A stretch of DNA of 64,000 nucleotides from the NCBI GenBank assembly GCA_026168455.1, contig CM047425.1, forward strand, positions 26,901,058 to 26,965,057, written 5' to 3'. Below, piece after piece: positions 42,013 through 54,191 of this stretch. The first letter of the stretch is position 1; each line of letters opens with the position of its first letter. Position numbers and translations under genes: made by a program. The notes beneath the pieces are model-generated. The model was not told the DNA's origin and did no database searches. It worked only from the letters and a program-made list of their open reading frames with translations. The stretch is from Theocolax elegans. Taxonomy: Eukaryota; Arthropoda; Insecta; Hymenoptera; Cerocephalidae.

Positions 42013-42951
42013 TCGGTAAGTGAATAACGTTCATTTTATTGCTCCTATATATATCGCCTATTAAACAAATTATTGAAATTTGTTTGGGAGTTTTGTTACT
42101 TTGCAGCACGCTGGTACCTGAGGGCTCAACCTGGCGTAATACTTTTTGTGTTTCTGTGCCTTGAGCTTTTAGTGCCATTGAAATTCAATTTTGCAAAGCT
42201 CCAATTTACTTCGTCTTGACGTCCTTCATTTTGGCCGAGATTTTGTGCTCCTGCCTGACGTCTGAGTGGCCGTTACTATGCTGTCAGATTTGCTGCTGAT
42301 TGCTGTCCTTTCCTACGTCCAGTAGTCTTAGTGTCAGTGCAGTGACGATGTGCGTGACGTGTTAATGACGGTTTTAATTTGAGCAATATTTATTACTGAC
42401 TTATCTATACATTTGTGTTTATAAATTCAAGCGTTGATGTTGCAATAAATGCGTACATAGAGACAGTAAAACGTACTTTAAACCGTTCAGTTATTCTAGG
42501 AGTATTATTAGGTATTATATTAAAGTGTCTAGGCAAATTATATTTAAATTATTTCGGACGATAGATAGGTTATCTTAACACGTTGCATTTCGGGCGGCTA
42601 GACAACGTAGTTTTTAGATTGTCCGTTAGATGGCGCCACTTGTACGATTTGCGAGTATAATATTGTATTATACTGACTACACTGTTTAACGTGACCCTAC
42701 CACATGAACCTCGTTACATTTTAATTTTAATTTATTTTATAAATTGTTAGTATATTATTGATTAGGATTTTTACTTATATTATTATATATTTAGTTACTG
42801 CTAGCACGCCGATATATTTTTGTGTATATATGACGTATGTGTATGTTGTATATTTATGTATACACATATATACATTATTATTTTTGCACACTCTACTATT
42901 TAATTTTATTGTATTTTATAATTGTCGTTTCGTCACAGCGAGTGACCTTTA
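42013..42951 (+). other. 5' region of CR1-like family A element, copy 1
   Basis: Non-coding leader before ORF1 with no recognised promoter motif. Contains atggcgccact near 42630 and TA/ATAC-rich sequence near 42840. Repeated at 44533-45474. Confidence 0.6.
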
Positions 42952-44010
42952 ATGTGCGATCGTTCTAAAACGAGTGTGTTAAATGCTTTAGATGTTCGAA
43001 AAACATTTCAACTTTTGTTAGAGTGTGTAATTTGTGCGATAAACTTTTTCATCCAGGTTGCGTTAAACAATTTTTAAAAAGTAAGTCTACGGACATATGT
43101 TGTAACGGGAATTTAAGTGAGCCTATATTAAGGTCACAGTATTTAAGTAATATTAATGGTTATGTCACATCTTCGTTATCAATAACTGCTCGCCATTCCA
43201 CTTTTGACGCTGGGCGTGACCTAAATAATACATCTAATTCCGCTCTTGATAGCTCAATTATTGGTCCTTCTGCCATTAATTACTTGGATAATATGGATTT
43301 GCCAAGCAATTGGGAATCCTTATCTCAATCTCAGCAGACAGCTTTTTTGTTTAATAGTTCTAAAGCCGATTCAAATCTTATTAAAGAAAAGCTTGAAAAA
43401 CTTGATAGTAATTTTGAAACATTTAATAATCGTATATTTGCTTTGGAGAATGAGAATTTGGCGTTACGTACTGAAGTCCAGCAACTTAAGGAATTATATG
43501 CTAATGCGTCATCTAATACCCAACTTAGAGTCACGGGTGTCCCATTGGCTTGCCAAATTTCAATCAATGATTTTGCAAAGCGAATTTTATCTTTGCTTAA
43601 ACTTGAACATTTATGTTCTGATATTCTTGATGTACGCCCTTTTTCACCAGTTGCTGGAAATCTTGCTCCTGCCAAGTTCATCGGCTCAGATCTTACCCAC
43701 TAAATCTTTTATAATTAGATTTAAATCAGCAGATGTTCGAAATTTTATATTAGAAACTAAGCGAAAATTTGGCGTTATTAAATATTGTCAACTTGTTGAA
43801 AATTCGGGTGAGCTCTCTGATAAAGTATTGAACATGTATGAAATGTTGCCTGCCCCTATCCATGAATTGCGCTTACTTACTAAGAGCAAACTTGAGCCAC
43901 TTAACTATAAGTATATTTGGTCGCGTGATGGGAAAATTTTTGTTCGTAAAGATGATAAGTCTGATCGTGTGCAAATTGTAACTGCTTCGGATTTAGACAA
44001 GCTTTTATGA
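42952..44010 (+). pseudogene. CR1-like family A ORF1 (PHD-like finger, coiled coil), copy 1
   Basis: RNA-binding ORF1-type protein of a non-LTR retrotransposon. After MCDRSKTS the frame is shifted by a missing base near 42981; then RVCNLCDKLFHPGCVKQF forms part of a PHD-like C4HC3 finger, followed by a Ser/Asn-rich linker, a coiled coil (KEKLEKLDSNFETFNNRIFA), QLRVTGVP and a C-terminal domain ending TASDLDKLL. A two-base loss near 43673 shifts the frame again. The copy ends 37 bases later at the duplication junction. Confidence 0.75.
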
Positions 44011-44119
44011 CTCTCTCCACGTTTAAATTATAGCCAATCTACTTTATATGATTACTAAGTGATATTAAAAAAAAAAAAAGATAAATTATAATGTCCGTCC
44101 GTCCGTCCGACAAACATCA

Positions 44120-44363
44120 TCTTGGCGTGAGAGAGAATGAGACAGAGCGAGAGAGACAGTGAGTGGAAGAGATAGGGAGACAGATAGAGAGAGAGAGAGA
44201 GAATGAGAGATAGAGAGAGGGAGAGAGAGAGAGAGACAGAGAGAGAGAATGAGAGACAGAGCGAGAGAGACAGTGAGTGGAAGAGATAGGGAGACAGATA
44301 GAGAGAGAGAGAGAGAGAATGAAAGATAGAGAGAAAGAGAGAGAGAATAAGAGAGAGAGAATA

Positions 44364-44401
<38 letters not shown>

Positions 44402-44532
44402 CTATCATTGTCTCTCCCTCTCTCTCTCTCTCTTTATCTATCTCATTCTCTCTCTCTCTCTCTATCTCTTTATCTCTCATTCTCTCTCTTTATCTGTCTC
44501 ATTCCCTCCCTCTCATTCTCTCTCTCTCTTTC
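44120..44532. repeat. GA/TC block 3 with hairpin potential
   Basis: Counterpart of blocks 1 and 2, produced by the 2.5-kb duplication; differs mainly by length of GA and TC runs. Confidence 0.9.
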
Positions 44533-45474
44533 GGTAAGTGAATAACGTTCATTTTATTGCTCCTATATATATCGCCTATTAAACAAATTATTGAAATTTG
44601 TTTGGGAGTTTTGTTACTTTGCAGCACGCTGGTACCTGAGGGCTCAACCTGGCGTAATACTTTTTGTGTTTCTGTGCCTTGAGCTTTTAGTGCCATTGAA
44701 ATTCAATTTTGCAAAGCTCCAATTTACTTCGTCTTGACGTCCTTCATTTTGGCCGAGATTTTGTGCTCCTGCCTGACGTCTGAGTGGCCGTTACTATGCT
44801 GTCAGATTTGCTGCTGATTGCTGTCCTTTCCTACGTCCAGTAGTCTTAGTGTCAGTGCAGTGACGATGTGCGTGACGTGTTAATGACGGTTTTAATTTGA
44901 GCAATATTTATTACTGACTTATCTATACATTTGTGTTTATAAATTCAAGCGTTGATGTTGCAATAAATGCGTACATAGAGACAGTAAAACGTACTTTAAA
45001 CCGTTCAGTTATTCTAGGAGTATTATTAGGTATTATATTAAAGTGCTCTAGGGCAAATTATATTTAAATTATTTCGGACGATAGATAGGTTATCTTAACA
45101 CGTTGCATTTCGGGCGGCTAGACAACGTAGTTTTTAGATTGTCCGTTAGATGGCGCCACTTGTACGATTTGCGAGTATAATATTGTATTATACTGACTAC
45201 ACTGTTTAACGTGACCCTACCACATGAACCTCGTTACATTTTAATTTTAATTTATTTTATAAATTGTTAGTATATTATTGATTAGGATTTTTACTTATAT
45301 TATTATATATTTAGTTACTGCTAGCACGCCGATATATTTTTGTGTATATATGACCATTATGTGTATTGTTGCATATTTATGTATACACATATATACATTA
45401 TTATTTTTGCACACTCTACTATTTAATTTTATTGTATTTTATAATTGTCGTTTCGTTACAGCGAGTGACCTTTA
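44533..45474 (+). other. 5' region of CR1-like family A element, copy 2
   Basis: Duplicate of 42013-42951 with scattered indels (for example agtgctctagggc against agtgtctaggc). No coding content. Confidence 0.75.
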
Positions 45475-46536
45475 ATGTGCGATCGTTCTAAAACGAGTGT
45501 TGTTAAATGCTTTAGATGTTCGAAAAACATTTCAACTTTTGTTAGAGTGTGTAATTTGTGCGATAAACTTTTTCATCCAGGTTGCGTTTAACAATTTTTA
45601 AAAAGTAAGTCTACGGACATATGTTGTAACGGGAATTTAAGTGAGCCTATATTAAGGTCACAGTATTTAAGTAATATTAATGGTTATGTCACATCTTCGT
45701 TATCAATAACTGCTCGCCATTCCACTTTTGACGCTGGGCGTGACCTAAATAATACATCTAATTCCGCTCTTGATAGCTCAATTATTGGTCCTTCTGCCAT
45801 TTATTACTTGGATAATATGGATTTGCCAAGCAATTGGGAATCCTTATCTCAATCTCAGCAGACAGCTTTTTTGTTTAATAGTTCTAAAGCCGATTCAAAT
45901 CTTATTAAAGAAAAGCTTGAAAAACTTGATAGTAATTTTGAAACATTTAATAATCGTATATTTGCTTTGGAGAATGAGAATTTGGCGTTACGTACTGAAG
46001 TCCAGCAACTTAAGGAATTATATGCTAATGCGTCATCTAATACCCAACTTAGAGTCACGGGTGTCCCATTGGCTTGCCAAATTTCAATCAATGATTTTGC
46101 AAAGCGAATTTTATCTTTGCTTAAACTTGAACATTTATGTTCTGATATTCTTGATGTACGCCCTTTTTCACCAGTTGCTGGAAATCTTGCTCCTGCCGCA
46201 AGTTCATCGGCTCAGATCTTACCCACTAAATCTTTTATAATTAGATTTAAATCAGCAGATGTTCGAAATTTTATATTAGAAACTAAGCGAAAATTTGGCG
46301 TTATTAAATATTGTCAACTTGTTGAAAATTCGGGTGAGCTCTCTGATAAAGTATTGAACATGTATGAAATGTTGCCTGCCCCTATCCATGAATTGCGCTT
46401 ACTTACTAAGAGCAAACTTGAGCCACTTAACTATAAGTATATTTGGTCGCGTGATGGGAAAATTTTTGTTCGTAAAGATGATAAGTCTGATCGTGTGCAA
46501 ATTGTAACTGCTTCGGATTTAGACAAGCTTTTATGA
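45475..46536 (+). pseudogene. CR1-like family A ORF1, copy 2
   Basis: Starts MCDRSKTSVVKCFRCSKN, so the first cysteine pair of the PHD-like finger is in frame here, but a TAA (GTT TAA) occurs in the finger near 45590 where copy 1 has AAA. From there the frame is open to 46536 with the coiled coil, the RVTGVP segment and TASDLDKLL. Each copy has lesions the other lacks. ORF2 follows in the same frame. Confidence 0.78.
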
Positions 46537-48606
46537 CTCTCTCCACGTTTAAATTATAGCCAATCTACTTTATATGATTCTAAGTTACGAATAGCTCAAA
46601 TAAACGCCAACTCAATAATGGATCATTTGGTAGAAATTGAATCTTTTTTAATCACCGAAAACATAGATGTTTTGTCGATCTCTGAATCATGGTTAACTTC
46701 AAATCGACCAGATTCTACCTATATTATACCTAATTATTCCTTAGTACGAAACGATAGAGGTCTACTTTCAACGACTGGTAAGCGTGTGTACATACAAGGT
46801 GGTGGTGTTGCATGTTACATACGAAATAGTATTACTTTCAAAGTAGTTGATTCACCGCAAATCTGCAATCTTAATGAGACTGAATATTTATTATTGGAAC
46901 TTGCTTTAAGTAATATTAAAATCTTATTTGCTGCGTGTTATAGACGACCTAAGGGTCATGTTTTAAGTAAATTTTTTGATGCACTTCAAGACCGCGTTCA
47001 CCTTTACAGCAATGTTATTGTAGCAGGTGATTTTAATACTAGCCTACTAAGTGATGACTACTATAGTAAGCATTTCAAAGATTTAATTGTAGAAAATTCA
47101 TTTTATCTTGTATCTTTTGAAGCAACTCACCATCACTCCAACACTTAGTTGGATGTGATTTTTGTTGATTCAGATGAGAAGATCATTTCCACAAAACAAT
47201 CCCTAAGCCCTTTTATTAATGGTCATGATTTTATCTACATAGATTATAAGCTAAATATCCAAGTACCTAAATATAAATCAGCTACTTTCCGTGACTTTAA
47301 AAACTTACCTGTTGCTCTTTTTACATCATCAATTACTACTGCTTTGTCAACTACATTAGAAACTCCTAATGAACACACGACAGTGGATTTGTATCTCGAT
47401 TCTTTACGTAATGTTCTTATTTCTAACCTGGATAAATACGCCCCAACGATTACTAAGCATGTACGTCAGCGTCCAGCTCCTTGGCTAACACCTAAACTTA
47501 AACACCGTTATAAAGATCGCGATCGTTTATATAAATTATATAAGCGTAGGCGTAATCCGGTGATTTTATCCCAATACAAATCCATTCGTACGGAACTGAA
47601 GCGTGATTTGAAAGCTACTCGTGACTCTTATTATGAAAAAGCTTTATTAGGATCTACTGATCAGTCCCATTGTTGGCGACTTTTGAAAAGGTTGGGCATT
47701 GTGAAGGATTCATATAACTCCCCTATCAAATTCTTTTCTGTTGATGAACTCATCCATCACTACACTGCAGTGAGTTGTCAGCATTCAAGATGCTCTATTA
47801 CCCAACTAAGAGATATTCTTAATTCATCTTCCACCCATAATTATCCGCGTTTTCAATTTTCAACTATTACTTCAAAACAGGTCGAGTTTGCCATACTAGC
47901 ATGTCTTCCTAAGACCAAAAGTTACAGTTTAGATAGCTTATCTTTGGGATATTTTAAATAGGTTTATACTGAAATTGTACCATATTTAATAACCTTATTC
48001 AATTTATCATTGTCGACTAAACAATATCCTGCATTATGGAAACGTGCAGCAATTATTCCGGTCAGTAAAATATCTAAACCATTAATACCTTCCGATACTC
48101 GTCCGATTGCTAATCTCCCACATTTTGCTAAGGTTTTTGATCAATTGATTACACAATAAATAACGTCACATCTTGAACATAATAACATTTTATCAGCCTT
48201 TCAATCAGGGTTTCGCAGTTCTTATAGTACTCAAACTGCATTGCTGAAGATCACTGAAGATATACGCTTGGCAATTGAGAAGGGTCAGGTTACGTTTCTA
48301 ATTTTATTTGACTTCAGTAAAGCATTTGATACAATCAATCATGTTCAACTTCTCAAACTGTTAAAGCATCTCAATTTTGCCGATGAAGTGATTGAATGGT
48401 TCTTTTCTTATCTCACTGGCCGTTCACAAGCAGTTATAGGATCGGATAACATTACTTCAGAGTTTGTTGAAACTTTATCTGGAGTCCCTCAAGGTTCAAT
48501 TCCTGGTCCTATTATATTTTTAATTTTTATTAATTCTCTAATTTATGTCTTGCAATACACCAATGGTATGTTGTTTGCTGATGATTTTCAATTATATATC
48601 CATGCT
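46537..48606 (+). pseudogene. CR1-like family A ORF2, first part: APE endonuclease and RT up to motif C
   Basis: One frame continuous with ORF1 after its TGA. Endonuclease: AQINANS, SISESW, GGGVACYI, CYRRP, VAGDFN and GHDF in family order. RT: SDTRPIANLP, FDFSKAFDTI (motif A), SGVPQGSIPGP (motif B) and LFADDFQLY (motif C). In-frame stops at 47146 (TAG), 47959 (TAG) and about 48158 (TAA); no frameshifts seen. Cut at 48606 by the insertion of the R1-clade element; the rest is at 57701-58528. Clade CR1/L2-like by motif style; exact clade uncertain. Confidence 0.85.
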
Positions 48607-49207
48607 CCTCTGGAAAACCAACTGCGTGCGTCCACGCCGCCAGAGGGGGAAATGCCGATGGCTGACAGTGTAGACTTCAGCGTCTCGGTAGGCTAAATCG
48701 CAGCAATGGGCATTGGTCGGTTGGAGAGGTGGCCGGCTGGTGCTAAGATGCAAACTCAGGGTAAACGTATTTGCGACACGAGAAGGCAGTGCGCCAAGCA
48801 AGGGAGGCAGTGAAAACCCATAGCCCGACGGGAAGTACTATGAATACCTGGATGTAAAGAGGGTATATCATATAAACCGGGAGGTCGGCGTTCGGATCGC
48901 CGATCGTGCACGCCCGGACTGCACGATAGTACCAGGGCCCGGGCTTTCTTCGCCAGTTAGTCGGGCTGCCCTGTAGCAGCGTGTGTAAAAATTAAATTTG
49001 CTAAGGTTGCTCCAGGTGGCACCTGGAAGGGAAGCGGCACTCGGAGGTTTAAATTGTATTTGACGAGGCCACGATACGTTTAAGGCTCACAGTTAAACCC
49101 GTCAAAACGACAACTGCTAATGGGTGATCACCGAATAACTTGCTAGATTTTACTGCGTCGTGTAATCTAGAGGATGCATAAAGAATACACTAATATAAAA
49201 ATGAAAA
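48607..49207 (+). other. 5' region of the R1-clade element
   Basis: GC-rich leader with several short palindromes (cgatcgccgatcgtgcacg and cccggactgcacgatag near 48890-48935). No coding sequence. Probably contains the internal promoter, not identifiable by eye. Confidence 0.5.
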
Positions 49208-50491
49208 ATGAGCAAAATAATTAAACACTCAATGGTGCACAGACAAGAAAATACATGGGTTCCCAACCCCACAGAAACTACAGTAGCAGCAACAACAACA
49301 AAGGAAAAAAGTACTCATAAGAAAACGGGTAAGCGTGGCTTGTCGTCTTCCTCGGAGGGGGAGTCGAAGGACCAAAAGAGATATAGGCCAGGGACAAGTA
49401 GAAAGGCCGAGAACAGTTCGAGCTCCTCTTCGGAATCAGACATAGAAACAGAAACTGAGGTCCGTCCTGAATGCAAGAAAGAAAGGCATATATTGGAAAC
49501 ACCAATGTATGTAATGCAACAAATAGAGACGATAAAGAAGTATATCGTCAAAAAAGACAGCGAGAGAGCGCATACGGCTCTTCACAACATTCATGCGATT
49601 ATGTCAACTTTAATAGCGAAAAGTGCGTATCTGGAAGAGCAGATAAAATCGATGAATGAGAGAGAGAAAAGTAAACAAGAGTCGTACGCAGGGGTCGCGA
49701 AAAGACTTGTAGCGCCGAAAGAAACGGCAAATCAGGTAAATATAAAGAACCCGAAAAATCACAAGCTAGTGATAAGACCGAAAATCGCTGAATCTTTTAA
49801 GACAGAAGAAGAGATGAAACAGAAATTTCAGGCGGACTTCAGGCCGAGAGTAGAAAAAGTGCAGATAAGAAGCCTATGCACAATTAATAAGTGCTTGTTG
49901 ATAGAAACGGAGAATGAAGAATCTCTGCAAAAGATTCTTAATAAGAAAGAACTAAGGGCAAACTTCGAAATGACGAGACCAACAAAACAGAGACCGAGGT
50001 TGATCATTTATGACTTACCAAAGAACATAAATGAGAAAGAAATTGTCGAAATAATAGCAGAACAAAATCCATGCACACAAGACGAGGCCAAAAGACAGAT
50101 AACCCCGAAATTCAGAACCGGGAAGAAAGAGACTAGGACGAACTGGGAAGTAGAGGTTACACCGGAAATGAGAAGTAGGTTATTAGAAAAGAGGAGAATA
50201 TTCGTAGACTACCAATCTTGTAAAGTGCAGGACTTCGTGCTAGTCTCCAGGTGCTATAAGTGCCAGGGTTACGGACACATAAGTAAGGTATGCCATAATG
50301 AGGTGTACTGTTCTCATTGCGCCGAAAAAGGTCACTCCTTTGATAAATGCCCGAATAAGAATAGCCAGAAGAAGTGTATTAACTGTGTAAAGGCCAAGAA
50401 AAAGTCAGAACACAATGTCTTAGATACAAAATGCCCATGCTATATCAAGGCATTGGAAAGACTAGTCAATAACACGGATTACGGAGAATAA
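49208..50491 (+). CDS. R1-clade ORF1, gag-like protein with zinc knuckles, 427 aa
   Basis: Intact frame. The first 100 residues are Ser/Lys/Glu-rich; the middle has an RRM-like or gag-like region with PRLIIYDLPKNINEKEI; the C-terminus has CYKCQGYGHISKVC and CSHCAEKGHSFDKC, two C-x2-C-x4-H-x4-C knuckles, then a third variant starting CINC. This is the nucleic-acid chaperone/RNP protein of Jockey/I/R1-type elements. ORF2 begins within a few bases of its stop. Confidence 0.9.
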   Translation: MSKIIKHSMVHRQENTWVPNPTETTVAATTTKEKSTHKKTGKRGLSSSSEGESKDQKRYRPGTSRKAENSSSSSSESDIETETEVRPECKKERHILETPMYVMQQIETIKKYIVKKDSERAHTALHNIHAIMSTLIAKSAYLEEQIKSMNEREKSKQESYAGVAKRLVAPKETANQVNIKNPKNHKLVIRPKIAESFKTEEEMKQKFQADFRPRVEKVQIRSLCTINKCLLIETENEESLQKILNKKELRANFEMTRPTKQRPRLIIYDLPKNINEKEIVEIIAEQNPCTQDEAKRQITPKFRTGKKETRTNWEVEVTPEMRSRLLEKRRIFVDYQSCKVQDFVLVSRCYKCQGYGHISKVCHNEVYCSHCAEKGHSFDKCPNKNSQKKCINCVKAKKKSEHNVLDTKCPCYIKALERLVNNTDYGE

Positions 50492-50504
50492 GAACCGGTT
50501 ATTT

Positions 50505-53500
50505 GTGGCTCAACTTAATGCCAGGCGATCGAGAAGGGTAGTACCCGAAATCAGACAAAAAGCGTATGAAAATGGGATACAAGCTTTAATGTTACAAGAG
50601 CCGTATACAAGGTTGAATAAAGTGATGGATTACGAAATGGGAATAAGAATTGTCTCTGGAAAGGAAAACCCATGGGCTGCTATAGCAATAACAGACCCGA
50701 ACGCAGTAGTTTTGCAAATATCAAATCTCTGCATGACACACTTTGCGGTTGCAGAAGTCTCGATACCATATAAGGTATATCTTATAAGTGGATACTTCCA
50801 ACTAAAGGATGATATCGAAGTGCATCTTAACACGTTGCAAACAATTATTAATGCACTGGAAGGAAAGAACTTTATTATTGGTATCGATTCTAATGCCCGA
50901 TCTGCCTTATGGGGTCCAGTAGACACAGACGCAAAAGGAGAAAAGCTAGAAGAGTTTATTATCCAGAATAATCTATGTGTGATAAATGACCCTAATAGCA
51001 TAGCAACGGTCGCAAGTGAAGTCGGAGAAGGACACGTAGATGTAACAACAGCCTCACCTAATATGATCGAAAGAATACATAACTGGAAAGTTCAAAAGAA
51101 CTGGACTTCCAGCGATCACAGGACTATAACGTTCGAGATAGGAGAAATAGCTGTAAGCGGAAGATACAGAAACAGTGAAAATATGAGGCGTTACATGATC
51201 AGCAAGGCTAACTGGGGTTTAGTTGTACACACTCTAAGAGAAAACTGGAAACCAATTCCGAACTATCACGATACAGGCTCAACGATCGCCGGCTTGAGAA
51301 ACATAACCAACAGCATAAGGATGGCATGTGACAAAGCCATACCAACTAAGAATAAATCAAATAGGAAAGTCCCATGGTGGAATGAAGAACTGACTCAGGC
51401 CAAAAAATACACAAACAAACTGAGACGGCAATTTCAAAAGGAAAGAAACCCAGAACAAAGGGAATATAAGAAAAGGGTTTATAAGTCGGCCAAGAGACAG
51501 TATACAAGACAAATTGACTCGACAAAGACCCATAAATGGGAAGAGTTCGTAACTAGACAAGGCAATGACAATCCATGGAGCTTACCGTACAAACTGGCCG
51601 CCAAAAAGGCAAGGATTAGAGACAGACTCAGGCCAAAAAATACACAAACAAACTGAGACGGCAATTTCAAAAGGAAAGAAACCCAGAACAAAGGGAATAT
51701 AAGAAAAGGGTTTATAAGTCGGCCAAGAGACAGTATACAAGACAAATTGACTCGACAAAGACCCATAAATGGGAAGAGTTCGTAACTAGACAAGGCAATG
51801 ACAATCCATGGAGCTTACCGTACAAACTGGCCGCCAAAAAGGCAAGGATTAGAGACAGACTCAGGCCAAAAAATACACAAACAAACTGAGACGGCAATTT
51901 CAAAAGGAAAGAAACCCAGAACAAAGGGAATATAAGAAAAGGGTTTATAAGTCGGCCAAGAGACAGTATACAAGACAAATTGACTCGACAAAGACCCATA
52001 AATGGGAAGAGTTCGTAACTAGACAAGGCAATGACAATCCATGGAGCTTACCGTACAAACTGGCCGCCAAAAAGGCAAGGATTAGAGACATCGCAAGTAA
52101 CATCCTAACAGATAGTGGATACACGATGACTTGGGAAGAAACAGCAAAACAGATACTAGACCGACTGTTCCCCGACGATGAAATATACTCAGAGACACAA
52201 GAGCAAGCGAACATAAGGCTGCAAAACAATAGATATACAGACGAATACAGAGAAACGGAGGAGTTTACAATAACAGAGATGGTACAAGTGGTAAAGAAAA
52301 TGAAGCCAGGTAAAGCTCCAGGAATAGACTGTTTCGATCTGACAATAATTAAAAGTGCTCTAGAGGTAGTCGGCGAAGATCTGTTAAAGATATATAATAG
52401 CTGTTTAAAGTATGGCATCTTTCCGAACATGTGGAAAGTTGAAAAAGTCATTACTATAAAGAAAGGAATCGATAAAGATCCAAGTCTCCTAAGCTCGTAT
52501 AGACCAATATGCCTTTTATCTATATTAGGCAAAATACTGGAAGGACTGATAATCAGAAAACTGGAAAAAGTAGTGGAACCCAGCCTTTCAGATAAACAAT
52601 ACGGCTTCAGGAAGAAGAGATCCACAGAAGATGCGATAGTCTATGTAGTTAATAAAGTGAAACAATCCAACAAGAAATACGTGGTCATAATGTTTCTTGA
52701 CATAAAGGGAGCATTTGATAACGTATGGTGGCCGGGAGTACTGGAATAGCTAAGACACATGAGATGCCCCTGGAGACTGTATGAAATAATTAGGGATTAC
52801 CTCTGTAATAGGAAAGTAATCATTTCCGAAGGTGGCAACTTTGCGAGTAAAGATGTGACAAAAGGTTATCCCCAGGGCTCATTACTGGGGCTGATCTTAT
52901 GGAACGTAGTATTCGACGAAATACTTCACGCATTAGAGAGAGAAGGACATGAGACGATAGTCTATGCAGATGACCAGGCAGTAATAGTAGAAGGAGACTC
53001 CAGAAGAGAACTAGAAATAAGAGGACAAGCTGCAATTGACATGATAGAGAAATGGAGCAAAAAGGTCAAAATGAAACATGCACCAGATAAATGTGGCATG
53101 CTTTTAGCCAAGGGAACATTCCATGAAAAATGTTACCCAGTAATTAATATAAAAGGCAAGAGAATTAAAAGACAGGAACCAGTAAAATATCTGGGAGTTT
53201 CATTTGGCAAAGGCCTAAGTGTGCAGCATCATGTCACGGAGATCTCCATGAAAACCAGAGGAATCTTCCAAAGGTTAGCGAGATTAGCTAGAGACGAATG
53301 GGGCTTGGGCTATCGTTCTCTAGAAATAATATATAAAGGGGTATATATACCAATTATAACGTACGCAGCAGCAGGATGGTTCAAACACGCAAATAATGTC
53401 CAAAAGAAAAAGCTCATAATGTCACAAAGATTTGCTCTAATGAAGACAACGGGAGCATATAGAACCACTTCGGCTGAGTCCATCACAATGATAACGGGTC

Positions 53501-54135
53501 ACTTGCCGATAGATCTGGAATGTGAAAAAAGAATAGGAATGTATTACATACGGAAGAACAAAGAATTTAAATACATGGACTACACATACCAGACGGTGGA
53601 GAATCCTCTACCAGGCAATGAATGGAAGAGAAAATACAATGCAAGGTGTGAATTGGACAAGGAATTGAGGAAAGTGTGGCAGTCGAGGTGGGATAACTCT
53701 ATAAAGGGCAGACATACATATGAGATAATGCCAAACGTGGAAGAAAGAAGGAAAAAGACGTGGCTTAAACCGAGCAAGTATCTAATGCAAATTCTTAGTG
53801 GACATGGAAGTTTTCAAACTTTCAGAATGCGATTTAACTTTGTAGAATCAGACCTATGCAGCTGCGGAGAGACAGACTCCCCGGAACATGTTATATGGAA
53901 ATGCGTGAAGTACGAACAAATAAGACTAAAACACATGCAGGAGACAGAGGCAGGAATGAGAAACACAAAAGCCTTATTGGAAACAATGGAAGGGATCGAG
54001 AGGCTGACAAGGATGACAAAAGAAATCTTACTCGCAAAGGATGCTACGGAAATTCTAGAAAGAGATTTAGTCGTAGACATAGTGGAAACTGAGGAAGAAG
54101 CGCAAACAGAAGAGTTAAGGGAAGAGAATGAGTGA
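50505..54135 (+). pseudogene. R1-clade ORF2: APE endonuclease, reverse transcriptase, C-terminal zinc knuckle
   Basis: Endonuclease with AQLNARRS, LMLQEPY (typical of R1), IIGIDSNARSALWG and SSDHRTI; RT with FLDIKGAFDNVWW (motif A), KGYPQGSLLGLILWN (motif B) and VYADDQAVIV (motif C); C-terminal CSCGETDSPEHVIWKC knuckle. No ATG lies near the start; the frame is open upstream into the overlap with ORF1, suggesting coupled translation. Disrupted by a 233-bp triplication (51392-52090) that shifts the frame and by TAG at 52747-52749. The piece 52759-54135 is open. Confidence 0.87.
51392..52090. repeat. Three tandem copies of a 233-bp segment of ORF2
   Basis: Copies begin gactcaggccaaaaaatac at 51392, 51625 and 51858 and are identical as far as I compared. 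As 233 is not divisible by three, each added copy shifts the frame. The joins fall at agagaca|gactcag. Confidence 0.95.
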
Positions 54136-54191
54136 GTAGGTTAGGGAATATTCCAGAAAGTAGATAGACAAGAGAAACCGAGAGAGAAAAA

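Larger units (their letters stand above)
41570..46560. repeat. Tandem duplication of about 2.5 kb (GA/TC block, leader, ORF1)
   Basis: About 41557-44046 recurs at 44047-46563 with an offset growing from 2,476 to 2,524 because of indels. The junction (tttatatgatt|actaagtg) shares tatgatt with both source ends. Only the second copy continues into ORF2. Confidence 0.92.

Noticed and set aside
51357..52625. Minus-strand frames of up to 226 codons over the R1-clade ORF2
   Set aside because: Antisense of ORF2 and of the 233-bp triplication; no motifs.
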